Assembly: GCA_038373865.1 (NCBI GenBank)
Contig: JAXGGA010004415.1
Coordinates: 24,704-88,703 of the forward strand
Source: Uloborus plumipes
Taxonomy: Eukaryota; Arthropoda; Arachnida; Araneae; Uloboridae
Reading direction: 5' to 3'
DNA: 64,000 bases
A program made the position numbers and the translations under genes. A model generated the notes under the pieces. The model was not told the origin of the DNA and searched no databases. It worked only from the letters and a program-made list of their open reading frames with translations. Below are positions 1-11,836 of the stretch, piece after piece (positions within the stretch are counted from its first letter, which is position 1; every line of letters starts with the position of its first letter).

Positions 1-214
1 TAAAGGTGATATGTGACAATGTCTTTTAATTTCTAGAAAAGGCTTTCAAAAAAAGGTTGCGTCATTTTTTTAATGAACTTTAATCAAAGGGTAAACGGTG
101 TCATATTCTTAGTTACCAACCTTTTCTGCGACTAAGGGGACATGATACTGATGGACTTATCAACTTTATCCATGGTAAAAAGTAAGTTTCTAAAATTGTC
201 ACATATCACCTTTA
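1..214. mobile_element. Miniature inverted-repeat element at window edge
   Basis: Bases 1-20 (TAAAGGTGATATGTGACAAT) are the exact reverse complement of 195-214. The ends may include a TA target duplication. No coding sequence lies between them. The left boundary coincides with the window edge, so the repeat could extend further out. The superfamily is not determinable. Confidence 0.7.
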
Positions 215-2232
215 TTCACTGGCCTCTTCAATTGCTTTTTAATGCAGGGTTATGTTGGTGGGATTTGGAAACAGATGTACTGAAGGAAACAAATGGAATG
301 AAATGAAGTTCAAAACTTCGGTTCTCTATAGTGGTAAGTTGACTTGGGACATGGACAATGTTTCTCTCTATTTTGGGCTAAAATTAAGTGTAATTGGCCT
401 GAATTGAGTTGGTATACTTTCACAAGTACTTTGCAACAGTATTGCATCTTAAATCCGAGGCAATTACCCTTTTCTTAGTTCCCCCAAAAGAGGAAAGCAT
501 TGTTTATATCTTTTTTTTTTTTAATTTCTAGCAGATGCTCTTGAACAACGTTCAATGACTCGAGTATGCATGCGCACACTCAACACATACTCATGGAGAG
601 AGATATGTCAAAAGTAAAGAGTAAAAACTACATTAAGGTAAACGGTAACAAGATGTAATGTTTCCAATGCAGGACAAGTAAAGATTGTACCATGTGAGCT
701 GTGTTCTGTAGTTGTAGTGGATTTAGTGTTAACCAGGGTGCATCACGTGGAATGCTTTGTCTGTATCGGAGGCCAGCTTTCTAAAGGAGCTGAATCGTAC
801 TGCATACATCAAATTTTAAACTAAACAGCTGCTACGAATAAAAATCGTTCTGAAGCTCATGTATCCATAACCTGATTCCTACACTTCTGCTGTGCTGCAT
901 TGTTTCAGCACCCAGGGCCGAGTCGGCTAAGGCAAACTTCTAAGAAATAGAAGATGATTAGACGAAGAAGATAAAAATACTTCACAACTTGTTTCCAATG
1001 TAAAGCAACTATCGAAACATTTCTATCTTTTATCTTTGACTCACTTTCTGTGCTGAAGACATTCATAGAACATTATATGATGTTGACAGCGGACATGTTT
1101 GCTTCTGTAAGGTTAATCCAATCAAATGGTTCCGCTAAGAAATTTATTTTTTAGCACAACGGTATCAAGAAGTCAATTTTTTATGGAATATGTATTGATG
1201 TCAAAAAAAAAAAAAAAAAAAACTTGTATTATGTAATTTTTTATTAACCAAAACATTAGAAGTAAAACTTTTGCACTAACCTAAAGTTAAACAAATTACA
1301 AAGATCTTTTGCATATTTTTAATTTTAGGGATTTTAATCAAGGAATTGAAAAAGTAATAATTCAAAAAAAAAAATTCTTGAATTAGTCAATTATTTACAT
1401 TAATATCTATCTAGCTAGCTATCTAGCTATTTATCTGTCTATCGACAATACAACCGTATAGTGAGTAAACTTCCTTTTTTTTAACATTTCCTTTTCCTAT
1501 ATTAAAAAAAAAAAATTCTTTGTAAATATAATTTGCGTATTTAAAAAAAAAAAGTTTCAATCGAAAAATATTTATTTTCAAATAAATAAAAAAAACCCTC
1601 TTTTTAAAGATAAAATAAGTAGCTACCATTTGTATTTCTTTTCCCTTTCTAAAAAAAGAAAGAATAACAAAAAGGATTAGCTGTTCAATATCAGGCGCTC
1701 AAAAGTTGTAAGATGCAGTTCTAATTTCCTCTAAGGGAGGGAATTATGCGGCAGCAGACGGGATCTTCCTTAAATGATGATGAGGTCGAGACATTTTAGT
1801 TTAATGACTTGGATGATAAATGGATGTCTTGTGTAAGTCTTAATCCGTTTACTTGCAGTTATTATTTTTTTTCCAGTTTGGAAAGAACAATTTTGGAAAA
1901 AAGAAAGGAAAAAAAAACGATAAAAACATTGCATTTTAATGATTGTTTAAAATATAGTATGGTAAAGTATTATTTAAGCCATGAATGGCTTCTTGCACTT
2001 TGTGTTGGTAATTTTAATGATTATAAATTCCCGGATTTTTTTTCAATAAAAAATGACTAATTAAGATTTTTTTCTTTCTCTCTTCTTTTTTATTGGTTTA
2101 AGTTATAAATCAAACTGGTTGGAATGCTCTTTTAATCTTCGTCGAGTCAATTCGTATTTTGCTCACTTGGATTGTTTTCAATAATCGAATCATAGGATTA
2201 CAGTAATCTCAGATTGATTAATCGTCGCCTTT
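215..2232. other. AT-rich non-coding stretch
   Basis: I see no supported gene. The stretch holds A-runs (for example 1204-1220), a degenerate TATC/TAGC simple repeat near 1404-1443, and short chance ORFs of low complexity on both strands. Confidence 0.6.
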
Positions 2233-2240
2233 ATTTAGAC

Positions 2241-4322
2241 CTGGGGTGGCAAACCGTTTTAGGAAGAGTGCCGCTTTCGGAAAGAAACTAGTTCTGCGTG
2301 CCACTTTGAATTTTTTCAATAAAAAAAGAGTGAAAACTTACTATTAGTAGGCTGATTATGTGCTTATTTACTCAAATAGTAGTTTTTCCATGTAAATATG
2401 CAGGGTTACTCATCGCCCTCAAAAGTAATGGTTTGCCCTGACCTTACTACTTCAGAGTCTCCCAAGAGGCATGCCCCCTTCCCTTGCTCCTAAAATAAAC
2501 AAATAAATAAAAAATAATTTAACAAAATACCTATAAAAACACTCCGCCCTAAAAAGTTAAATAGCGCAGTCTGCAGTATGACTCCTACCCTGTCTGACGC
2601 CTCCAAAGTCTGTGTAGTGCAGAAGCTCAGTACAGGAAAAGTTCGTCAGGAAAAATACAAACTAAAGCTCGAATTTTGTTGATACAGAGCAACAGGGACT
2701 GCAAAAAAAAAAAAAAAAGAAAGAAAGACTATGTTAAGTCTTCGGCGAAGGCGCAACCAGAAAATAATATTCAGGAGGAGGGGGTGCTAAAAAAATCCTT
2801 TCTAAACTTAGTAGCAATTCTCAAATTGCAAAGTCGATTTCTCAAGAGAGAAGTTCTTTCTTTTATCGAATAAGAGCACAAATAAAATAGGGAAATTTGG
2901 GGGTTTCCATCCGAATATTTTTTTTAAATGGTAGATCTACAAACGCAGTTTCAAACTCTTTGGTAATGTTTTGCAAGAATTAAAGTTTTTATGTTAAGGA
3001 AAACCCCTTTCCGCTAACGTCAGTGGCAGGGGTGTTCCAAATAGAAGGGGCTTCAGGAACTCTCCCCTCGAAATTTATCGAAATTTAAGTACTAACAACG
3101 AAGTTTCTAGACACTCATCAGTGATTTTAGTACGAGGGGATCGGAGGTTCTACACATTAAATTTTTCGAAACATCACGATTTTAGTTTTATACACCCAAT
3201 TTCGTCGTTCTTTAGTAATATTAGAGGGAGAGGTTTCAAAGACCCTTTTCCAGTAATTTTCCGAAATTGAAGTCTTTAAAACACTTTGTAGAACTTGGTA
3301 GTGTTTGGAGCCCGTTAAATTATTCAAAATTTAAGCTCCAAATACGCAATTTTAGATTATCTTCGACGTTGTTAGGTGTCAATGGCACTTTCTTCCTGAA
3401 AGTTTTACGACATTGAAGCCCGAAGACAAAATTTTAGATGCAATGTAGTGATTTTTTGTATGGAGGATGTGTTTTTTAAAATTTCTTATTTTCAGATGGA
3501 CCAGAAGGGGGGGGGGATAGGGAATGAAAGAAAAAAGTAAGAAGGGGGATAAAATTAGCTGATCAACTATCTGAAACTGTGGAGATTTTTATTTTGGAGA
3601 TTACTTTTCAAAAAAAAAATATTAAGACTTTTTCTCAACATTATTATTTATTGCTTTTTTTACAAAAAACTTCATTTTCCCGACAAGTGTTCTTTTCTTT
3701 TCTTCGGTAAGAATGATTCTGAAATCATTCAGCGCAATATTTTTCTTAGAAACTTATCTTCTCAAATGATTGTCAAGCAATATGTAACGAAACCTACCAT
3801 CTGTACAAAGAAAAAACTCTATTTTTTTCCTGCCTGTGCCTTTTCAATTGCACTTTTAAGTTCTTTGAAAATGTCATCTCTTGTTGTGAAAACCAGTTGG
3901 TGTAAATCGCGCGAGCACGAGAGATCCTCAGCAATATCGAAATTTTCATTCGTGAAACGAACAAATATACTTAGTTGCGCATTGTTTGTTGGGTCAGTTT
4001 TCGTTTAAAGCTAATGGTTAATATAGCAAGTAGTGCAGTTCAGACACTTTGTGAATCAACTTCTTTACCCATGTCACATATGCGACGCATGGTTATATTT
4101 CTAAAGTTATTATATCGACATTTTTCACGTCATTATGGTTATTACAATCATTATTAAAAATCAATCAAAGTATTGTTTCAGTGGGTTTTTAGAGCTTGAC
4201 AAAGATCCTGAAAACACTGATTTCTCATTTTTATTAAAATTTTCCGATCAGTTATCGCGTGCCACTCTGGATACCTTGCCGTGCCACACTGTAGCACGCG
4301 TGCCGCGGGTTGCCCACCCGTG
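2241..4322 (-). mobile_element. Degenerate hAT-type DNA transposon
   Basis: The left end reads CTGGGGTGGCAAACC and the right end GGGTTGCCCACCCGTG, which are inverted and match the CAGGGGTGGC-type termini common in hAT elements. The unit is flanked by a perfect 8-bp direct repeat, ATTTAGAC (2233-2240 and 4323-4330), the expected hAT target duplication. The 2.08-kb interior holds only a broken transposase remnant on the minus strand. Confidence 0.85.
3819..4110 (-). pseudogene. hAT transposase remnant
   Basis: Read on the minus strand from about 3995 to the stop at 3819, one frame gives a stretch containing AQLSIFVRFTNENFDIAEDL and then TTRDDIFKELKSAIEKA. This resembles the central region of hAT transposases of the ZBED/GTF2IRD2-like type (pattern AQL.vFvR...e.f.i.Eel......t.gedif..lk). 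The upstream part is in another frame, with MGKEVDS matching the usual preceding MG.ev..q segment, so there is at least one frameshift plus stops. It lies wholly inside the hAT element 2241-4322. The family assignment rests on remembered motif patterns, not a search. It cannot encode an active enzyme. Confidence 0.65.
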
Positions 4323-4330
4323 ATTTAGAC

Positions 4331-5827
4331 CATTGTCTGACGTCTTTTATAATAGAAGTACATCTAGTGATCATTTGTGAAAAGAAAATCTGTTTATCAA
4401 TTGTTTTTTATGTTACGATTTTATAACGTGGTTTCTAGCTTTGCATTGAAGAGTTTATATAATAGTGTACATATATAAGTATTAAACAAAATATCCGTTT
4501 AGTCGCGTTTTGTGATTAATAGTGCTTTAATCAGAAGAAGTCATAGATGATTTTGTTCGTCCTAGACTAAACGCACATATGTCCGATAGTATTCAGACTG
4601 ACTACTAAGACGATTAACTGTAACTTAGTAATTACGCTACATATTTTTATAAATTTTGTAAATTACGGGCATTTATTTATTTGTTTTTTATTAAGAATAT
4701 TGCAACTGTTTAAGCTTGCTTCTTAGGTTGTTTTTTTCCCTGCTTATACGGTTGTTAACATGGAGTTCTATGGATTTGACGAGAAATTGGTGAAATATCA
4801 TCAGGTTGGCTTCATTTTCGACAGTTGACATTTTCGGCACCAAATTCGGAAAGAAATTGCTAAATCTCAAAGTTTGGTGATATTTTGAACCCTGTATTTA
4901 GTTCAAAAATTTTCTTTACTCAGCAGTGTCTTAGAATTTTAAGGTATAAATAGAGCGTTGTTCAGAGCACAGAGTTAAGTAGCTATCATTCAATTGAAAA
5001 CTTGAAATGACTGGCCTGATGTTTCGTCTCCTGCTTGTTTCCTTCACCAAAGCACTCGGAAGCAGTTTTGGTGACATTTTTTCAATCTTAACGATAGATT
5101 GCCAAGTTTACTGAAGGCACAAATGTCCTCCTATAATAGTCTATGAAATACGTTTTAAAAGAATAGATTTCAGTTAATATCTTTAGTAGTTTAAGGTTAA
5201 TCTCTAGAGAGATGATTCCGGGCAAAATGTTTTCCCCTAGAGTTTCTGAATCTGCTACCGCTTGTCTATCAAGGACACAGAGATAGCTAGGCAGAAACGA
5301 AAATAATTCACAGATGTGGGATCTCTTTTCTAATCGTAGCACAAGCGCTTAAGAGTTGGATTAATAAAATATGAGCAACAAAATATTTGATGCGTTACGT
5401 TGAGTTGTAAGAGTTGCAATAATCCTTCTTTATTACTTAAAAATATATTAAGAAACAGCTTTTTTAAACATTCACCTTGCTTCAAATAATTTTCCTAGAT
5501 TAAATAATGGCACATCGAACGAATGTGAGTCTTCAACAATAATTATAACACTTTTTTATTAGCTTTAAGTCACATTTGTAATTGATTTTTAAGGCATTTT
5601 GTCTGTGTGTTTAACTCGCAATGCTAAATCAAAATTTAGGACGCAGTTAATGACGTCATTAATTCTTCCCATCGTTTCCTAAATCCTTTTCAATAATGAG
5701 TTCCACATGATAGAAGCGAACAAAGGTTAAAACAACATCCACGCCTGCCAATTAACATTCCGTTGAAAATGTATTGCGGATTTCAGATAATTCCTCTCAT
5801 TAATTGGTCCAACCATTGCGAGATCTA
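4331..5827. other. Non-coding stretch with a CRE palindrome
   Basis: I see no supported gene. The only notable site is a perfect 16-bp palindrome at 5647-5662 (TTAATGACGTCATTAA). The rest is AT-rich and of ordinary complexity. Confidence 0.5.
5647..5662. promoter_or_regulatory. Palindromic CRE/ATF-like site flanked by TAAT
   Basis: TTAATGACGTCATTAA is a perfect palindrome. TGACGTCA is the consensus cAMP response element, and both flanks form TAAT homeodomain cores. It sits in a comparatively GC-balanced stretch (5640-5825) with no ORF. Function is inferred from the motif alone. Confidence 0.35.
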
Positions 5828-6026
5828 CACTGTTAAAAAAATTTCCTGAAAATAATGAAAAAACATACGGCAGCTGAGTTGCCGGAGTGTTTCCGTTTCG
5901 TTAATTATATTTCCGTGATTTTACGGAAAAATGACGAACAGAGCGTTCGTCATTTTTCCGTTAGGCATTTTTTCGTTTCGTAATTCTCCGTTCTCCATTT
6001 TTTCGGTTCTTATTATCCCCGCTTAT

Positions 6027-6571
6027 ACGTTATAGGCTTATACCTATACGCTTTGACTTATATGTATGCATGCAAGATGGAAAATTATTTAAATTTTGCA
6101 AATTAACAAGCGCTTTTATAGCAGCTTAATATCAATAGCAAATTATCTATGGAAGTTCAATGAATTAGTCCTTTAAGTGTCGCAAAATGCGTAGATTGTG
6201 TAGAACAACAAATGCACAAATTGAAATTTTAAGAAACATTTGAAAATTTGCGAAACAATATAAACATATAAAAAGAACAAACATGGGTAATGTGCTGCCT
6301 TATCTTTTTCGTTTGTTCTTTTTATATGTTTATATTGTTTCGTAAATTTTCAAATGTTTCTCAAAGTTTCTTAAAATTTCAATTTGTTCATTTGTTGTTT
6401 TTTCCAATCTACACATTTTGCGCCACTTAAAGGACTAATTTATTAAACTTTCATATATTATTTGCTATTAATATTAAGCTGCTATAAAAGCGCTTGTTTA
6501 TTTTGCAAAATTTCAATAATTTTCCATCTTGCATATATAAGTATAAGCGTATAGGTATAAGCCTATAATGT
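6027..6571. repeat. Long inverted repeat (fold-back hairpin)
   Basis: The arms 6027-6285 and about 6315-6571 are inverted copies of each other over roughly 255 bp, about 90 percent identical by eye. The loop around 6286-6314 is short. The outer ends read ACGTTATAGGCTTATACCTA and its near complement. No ORF is present. It is nested in the CACTG element 5828-8313 and would fold into one long hairpin if transcribed. Confidence 0.85.
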
Positions 6572-7752
6572 AAAAATGTGGGTGATTAAAATATGGGAAA
6601 ATGAGAAACAGAAAAATAGAGCAATTAAAAAAGGAGCGTAAACTAGCTCACCGGAAAATTATATATATATAAGACAAAATGATGAGCAAAAATGTAAACT
6701 TAAAACTCTTACGAATTTTGTTTTTTAGAAAAAGTTTGAAAATATCCGCTCATATACTTCAAACTTTTAAACATCTTGCCTTTAAAAAAAATACTAAAGC
6801 AATACAAGAATTGGCTTTTTTTTTTTCATTAAAAATTTTAGTTCATTAAAATAACATGATTTTTTTAAAAAGATTACATCAATCTCGCATAAAATACTCA
6901 AATATTTTGAAGATGGAATGATCAATGCATAGTATTTCTGAGCGCATAACTTCAAAAAATTAAAAAGTATTAACAAGGTGCATTCTTTTAAAAATATTTT
7001 CTCTTATGTTTGAATAAAAATTAAGTTCTTCCGAAAGTTCTTTTTTTCCTTTCTGAATTTGAAACATTCGTGGTTTCTTAAAAAAAAAAATCCTGTATTG
7101 TTACTGATTTCCTCTATTTTCATATATATTTACGTTATGGTGATCATAGTGATCAACACTTTCAGAAATGCACTCTCAAAATTAACGAACTTTCTTTGTT
7201 TTTGATGAAATCACTTCCAAGAATATACCCCGAGCGAACATTTCGTAATTTTTTGGGGATGAATTTCGTCAAATGTAGCGAAATATTTCTTTATCCTAGT
7301 ATTGTCAAATTGACAATCATTTTCGTAGTTTTGACAACATTAATTTCGTCACATTAACGAAGTAAAGTCATAAAGTAAAAAAGCTAAGTTTTGAAACTAA
7401 GCTTTTAAATCTTGATATAAAATTACAAAAATCATTTCCCTAAATTTTACTAACCCTCAGCACCAGTAAGTTCATACATGCAACTACTAAAATGTACAAT
7501 TGGTTTACATCATGAAATAACTAACTGTTAAGTCTGGACTCAGATTAAAATAAAAATAGCAGAAACAAAAATAAAAATTCTTACCTCTTAAATAAAAATT
7601 TTCTTTTTTTTGTTGCTCAAAAAAGGCAACAATAGAGCGAGTAGATTTTAAAATGCACTAACACGCCCTTTTGTTGCCTATTTTGAATTTATCCATTGCG
7701 ATAAACGAAGTCTTCTTAAAAATGTTGAGAGGAAATGCTGGATACCGAATAA

Positions 7753-8055
7753 TCACATGAAAAGATCCAAATTATTTTTCCAGTCAATTTGATTAACTAC
7801 GCAGAATCCTGGAACAGTTCTTCTTCGAATGCTATCAATAGTCAACGCTCTTCGACGAAGCATTTTCAAATTGAAACAAAATGGCGCACACATAATAACG
7901 TCCTGAGGAACACGATTAAATAACATTCGACTGTGATGACAAACGACGAGACACAGATGTCCTCTTTTCCATGCTAATGCGAATAATACAGCTTTCACAG
8001 AAGCGTAAACATGCACATTAATTCTCGATGACTTTACGTTACTTTTGCTGCGCAC
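7753..8055 (-). CDS. Hypothetical 100-codon ORF inside CACTG element
   Basis: This is a minus-strand open frame of 100 codons starting about 260 bp inside the right terminus of the 5828-8313 element. It is rich in Arg, Val, Leu and Cys, with a basic MLRRRALTIDSIRRR segment near residues 68-82. Composition is less AT-biased than the surroundings, which is the main reason to list it. I recognise no domain and no catalytic motif. It could be the remains of an element-borne gene, a single exon, or chance. Confidence 0.2.
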   Translation of the reverse strand: MRSKSNVKSSRINVHVYASVKAVLFALAWKRGHLCLVVCHHSRMLFNRVPQDVIMCAPFCFNLKMLRRRALTIDSIRRRTVPGFCVVNQIDWKNNLDLFM

Positions 8056-8484
8056 TTTGATTCAGTTATGAATCATTTGTGCTGCCGTCGTTTCTGCGCA
8101 CGCCCCAAGTCTCTTTAGACTGTATCTAACTCTCTCGTGCGGTTATATTTCAACCACAAAACCGGGTAAATTCCGTTTTTTGTTTCTCCAACTTGGTAAT
8201 TCACGGAATAGTTCCGTTTTTTCAAGGAAAAGTTCTGTTTTGAAACGAAAACGGAAATTTACTGTTAAAATCCGTAAAAATCTTCCTGAAAATTCAGGTT
8301 TTTTTTAACAGTGTACAAGTGAGATAGAAGAATCTCCTGTCTGTTTGTTGGAATGATTTTTAAGCAAGGCAACAGTGGAAGTGTTTACACAATATTTCAA
8401 TTCATGTGCTACCTAATGTATTTTTTGTTTTCTGCTTGATTTCATTATTATTGTCATCTTTAAATAGGTTTCTTAAAAAATATA

Positions 8485-8647
8485 CAGTCGAGCCCGCTTA
8501 TTAAAATATCGGATCGAGCCCGCTTAATACAATACATTTTCAATGCACCAAACTGTTGTAAGGCATTATTTTGATCCCGGATAATGAAATATCGCTTATT
8601 AGAATATTTTTTTGCAACAAAGTTATTCCATTAAGCGGGCTCGACTG
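8485..8647. mobile_element. Pogo/Tigger-type miniature element, copy 1
   Basis: A 163-bp palindromic unit with left end CAGTCGAGCCCGCTTA and right end TAAGCGGGCTCGACTG, flanked by TA (8483-8484 and 8648-8649). It has the same termini as 57154-57327 and as the longer element 58082-59247, which encodes a CENP-B-like remnant. It is therefore probably an internally deleted relative of that element. Confidence 0.85.
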
Positions 8648-8649
8648 TA

Positions 8650-8795
8650 AGGGCCATGCTCCACATCGACGTAAAGCAGAAAAAATAGGCAGAAGCGTAA
8701 AATGGATTCAATGGTCTTCCTATGGAAAGTACCCAGATTTTCGGTTTCTGCCTTCAGTTTCGGTCGCGTTTTACGCTGATGTGGAGCATGGCCCT
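8650..8795. mobile_element. Second miniature element abutting the first
   Basis: A 146-bp unit whose ends AGGGCCATGCTCCACATC and GATGTGGAGCATGGCCCT are perfect 18-bp inverted repeats. TA lies at 8648-8649 and 8796-8797. The left TA is also the right target duplication of the preceding pogo-type element, so one inserted into the target duplication of the other. No coding capacity. Confidence 0.85.
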
Positions 8796-8797
8796 TA

Positions 8798-10290
8798 GTT
8801 ATGCGTGCAGAAAGATCCTACGTACATTAGCTTAGGACTGAAAAACTGTTGATTTATGAATGGTGTTATTGTTTGTTTTTAGCTTTCATGGATTTTTTTT
8901 TACTTTTAATGTTATTGTTTTTATCAATACTTTAAATGCAAGTCGAGTGATAATTAGATTTTAGCTATTGTATGAGCTATTATCGTTTTATAAACATTTC
9001 GGATTATCCGTGGTAATTGCTTATTCGCGGTTACCGCGGGCGAAAAATATTAATACTACTTGAATTCAAATACATTTTTCCAGGGAAAGAGGAAGATTTT
9101 CTGTGTCAAACCTTTTAGAGCTTTTATCGGTAAAGTACATGGGAAATAAAACAACAATGACAATCTTAAATGTTTTAGTAAACTAAGATGGTTTTATAGT
9201 TTCAACTTCCCTGTATATTTATTTCACTTACAGAAAATCGGAAATGTGTCTCAAAAGTATGGTCAAGCTTATTTTCACACTAAAATAAAATTTATCATCT
9301 CGGAAAATAGGGGAGGGGAACGATTGCTTATTATTATGCATCTAAAGCAGAAAGCTTACATGGGTTGAGTATTCTCAGTATTTACTCATGATATCTGTAA
9401 GATTGTAAGAGTCGAAATAAACTTATTATCACTTAATCTAGAAGTGTTTTTTTTTCTCAATATTCCGATCAACATTTTATTTAACATTTCTTCATTCAAA
9501 AAAGGAGGAGAGACGGGTGTGTCAGATTTTTTTTTTCTAATGAAAAGTTAACCCCTTTCTGTAAAAATGTCTCCTAAATAATCTAAGAATCAATTCCACG
9601 TCCATTTTCTCGCTAAGACAAAATGATAAAAATTGTATTTTTTAAACTTTAATAACGTATAAATATGTATGACCTCGTTTAGTCACTGCTTAAGTATTCA
9701 TATCTAATGCCTCCTTGGAATGTACAGGTATACCCCATAGACAATCAATTTCATTTTTCAAACATTCCTGTTGCGTATTATATATAGGTATTCATTAACG
9801 GTTTTTCCATCTTTGCAACGAATGAATTTTTACTTCTTGCCGAAATGGCCGATTTTTCACCTTTTCAAGAATTTTCAATACTTAATAAAGATAGCTCTTT
9901 GTAAAGATTAGAAATAACGTTTTGAGAATAAATTTATGTAAATAACCGCTTTAAAGGAAAGGTAGAATCTAAGTTCTAATTTTGCATACATTAACGGGTT
10001 CGGTTTGGAATAATATCGGTATAAGTCAGTTTCCATGTCTCTGATAGGACCAGCAGCCATAATTTTCTTTGTCATCATTCATCAACTGTCCTTGCAGGCA
10101 CTTGATCTTCTTTCAGAAAATCCATCGTCATTGTGGAACGACGGTGATGTAAGTTGTTTAAAGTTAGTTCTAAACAAGTTGCAAATAGCATTGCCTGAAT
10201 ATTTATTCATAAAAAAAACCTTTTTTTTCTCGAAGCTGTATTAGAATGACTTTCACTCTCATTCTTCTCCTGAAACATAGATAATTCTAA
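8798..10290. other. Non-coding stretch, nothing recognised
   Basis: AT-rich sequence with T- and A-runs. The 69-codon frame at 10035-10244 starts like a membrane segment but ends in poly-Lys/Phe low complexity. I do not support it as a gene. Confidence 0.5.
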
Positions 10291-10291
10291 C

Positions 10292-10399
10292 TGCAGTTGT
10301 GGGGCAAACTCAACCTGGCAGCGTGGCAGCTTTATTAAGACTATAGGATCCTACTCACAGCATTACAAGGCTGCCAGGTTAAGTTTGCCTCAACTGTAG
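10292..10399. repeat. Short imperfect palindrome
   Basis: About 30 bp at each end are inverted copies: left CTGCAGTTGTGGGGCAAACT, right complement CTACAGTTGAGGCAAACTTA, both followed by the ACCTGGCAGC core. The unit is about 108 bp. It is likely a very small non-autonomous element, but target duplications are unclear. Confidence 0.55.
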
Positions 10400-10645
10400 T
10401 ATTTCAAACTGTGTTTTTTTTTTAAATTGTGGGACAAATGCAAAAAAAAAAAAATATAAACGGTAGTATAATCCGCAAGTAATAGCCTCAGTATCTTCCA
10501 AAGAATTGAACTGAAGAAAGTTAGTAAACCTTCGGGTGCACCTCACTTAAACAAAGGGGAGAGAGGGAAAACTATCGTAGTGAGAGAGAGATATGGAGAG
10601 TAGTTACAAAACCCCTCAACAATTTTTTTAACTTTGCTAACCCTA

Positions 10646-11022
10646 GATTGTAAAAAAGGAATGTTGTTTTTACCGTATAATACAGCTAATTTTACAGTAA
10701 CAAACTATAAAAATTGCTAATTTTACAATAATAAACTGTAAAATTTCTAACTTTACAGTACTAAACCGTTAAATAGCCAATTTTTTTAGTTTAGTACCGT
10801 GTATTTTACAGTTTTAAACTAAAACCTCTGCTGCCAGTACTATACTGTTGTTGTTACAGTATAATACAGCTAAATTTTACGGCAATTAACTGTAAAATTG
10901 CTTACTTTACAGTAGAGACTAAAATTGCTGGCTTTACAGTTTATTACTGTGCATTTTACAGTTTTAAATTGGAACCACGGCTGCCAGAAATATACTGTAA
11001 AAACAGTTCATTTTTTGCAGTG
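10646..11022 (+). mobile_element. CTGTAAAA-type miniature element, copy 1
   Basis: One of three copies in the window (also 16369-16688, inverted, and 45628-45951). It is built of two similar units rich in ACAGTA, CTGTAAAATT and GCTGCCAGTA motifs. The right end reads TTCATTTTTTGCAGTG, and the left end is a degenerate inverted version (GATTGTAAAAAAGGAATG). No ORF. Confidence 0.75.
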
Positions 11023-11834
11023 CAGAAAGGCTTTTCTCTGTTTAGACTGCATACATTAAAAATATAATGTAAAATCTGTGAAAGGAAGGAGTTTAGTATC
11101 CACTTCTTGATTTAGTGATAAATAATGAGAACGGTTCGTCCTCAGAAGAGTAATAGATAGCAGTTTTTAAATTTATTTCGGCAGTACAACTAAATTGGGG
11201 CTGTGTTTCCTAGCGTATAATGTCGAAATAAAATTAAAGACTGCTATTTGAAGGTTAGCAATGAGCGCTGTATATTTTAAAATGTTAGGGCCAAAGAAGG
11301 GTAATAGGGCAGCAGTATCCCGCATTTATGGTACTTTAACTTTGATCGTTTCGCTGTATCTCATAACTAACCATATTTTCTTTATAGCATTGATTAATAA
11401 AAATTCTTGAATAAAGCAGTAATTATTTGTGTCTTAGTGCAAATTTATATCGTTCATACGCTATGAAATTTTCGTCAAAAGAAAATATTAATTACTGAAA
11501 GATATTACGTATTTCCTTGAAATATAGGAATTTTTATGTCTACTTTAAAGAACATTTAATTTTAAATCTTGAAATGTTAGATGCAGGTTTGTAACTGAAG
11601 TACGACTTAATAATGTTATTTTTGTTGGTCATAACGCATTCTAGCAGTATTTGATTTGAGACAATTGCATTGAAATGAAAAAAGCAACCTGTTTAGCCTA
11701 AAGCTATGAAACGTTTTGTCACATTTTCCTTTCGGCTAGTGTTTTGCTCATTAATTAAACCTTTTCGCTTTGCCTTTTGTTTTGTATTTAAATTGTAACA
11801 CTAGTGGATTTAGAAATTAAACTCCTGTGATTAC
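11023..11834. other. Non-coding stretch, nothing recognised
   Basis: AT-rich with no sustained reading frame, inverted termini or tRNA-like segment that I can support. Confidence 0.5.
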
Positions 11835-11836
11835 TA

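Larger units (their letters stand above)
5828..8313. mobile_element. CACTG-ended DNA element with TTTCCGT subterminal repeats
   Basis: The left end CACTGTTAAAAAAA and right end TTTTTTTTAACAGTG are inverted, and TA lies outside both (5826-5827 and 8314-8315). Just inside each end are clusters of the motif TTTCCGT or its complement (5880-6000 and 8165-8280), as in elements with subterminal transposase-binding arrays. The 2.49-kb unit contains a large hairpin repeat (6027-6571) and a 100-codon minus-strand ORF (7753-8055) of unknown nature. CACTG termini are shared with 25801-26083, 27017-27273 and 27919-36169. They suggest a CMC-like or Tc1-like origin, unresolved. Confidence 0.7.
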
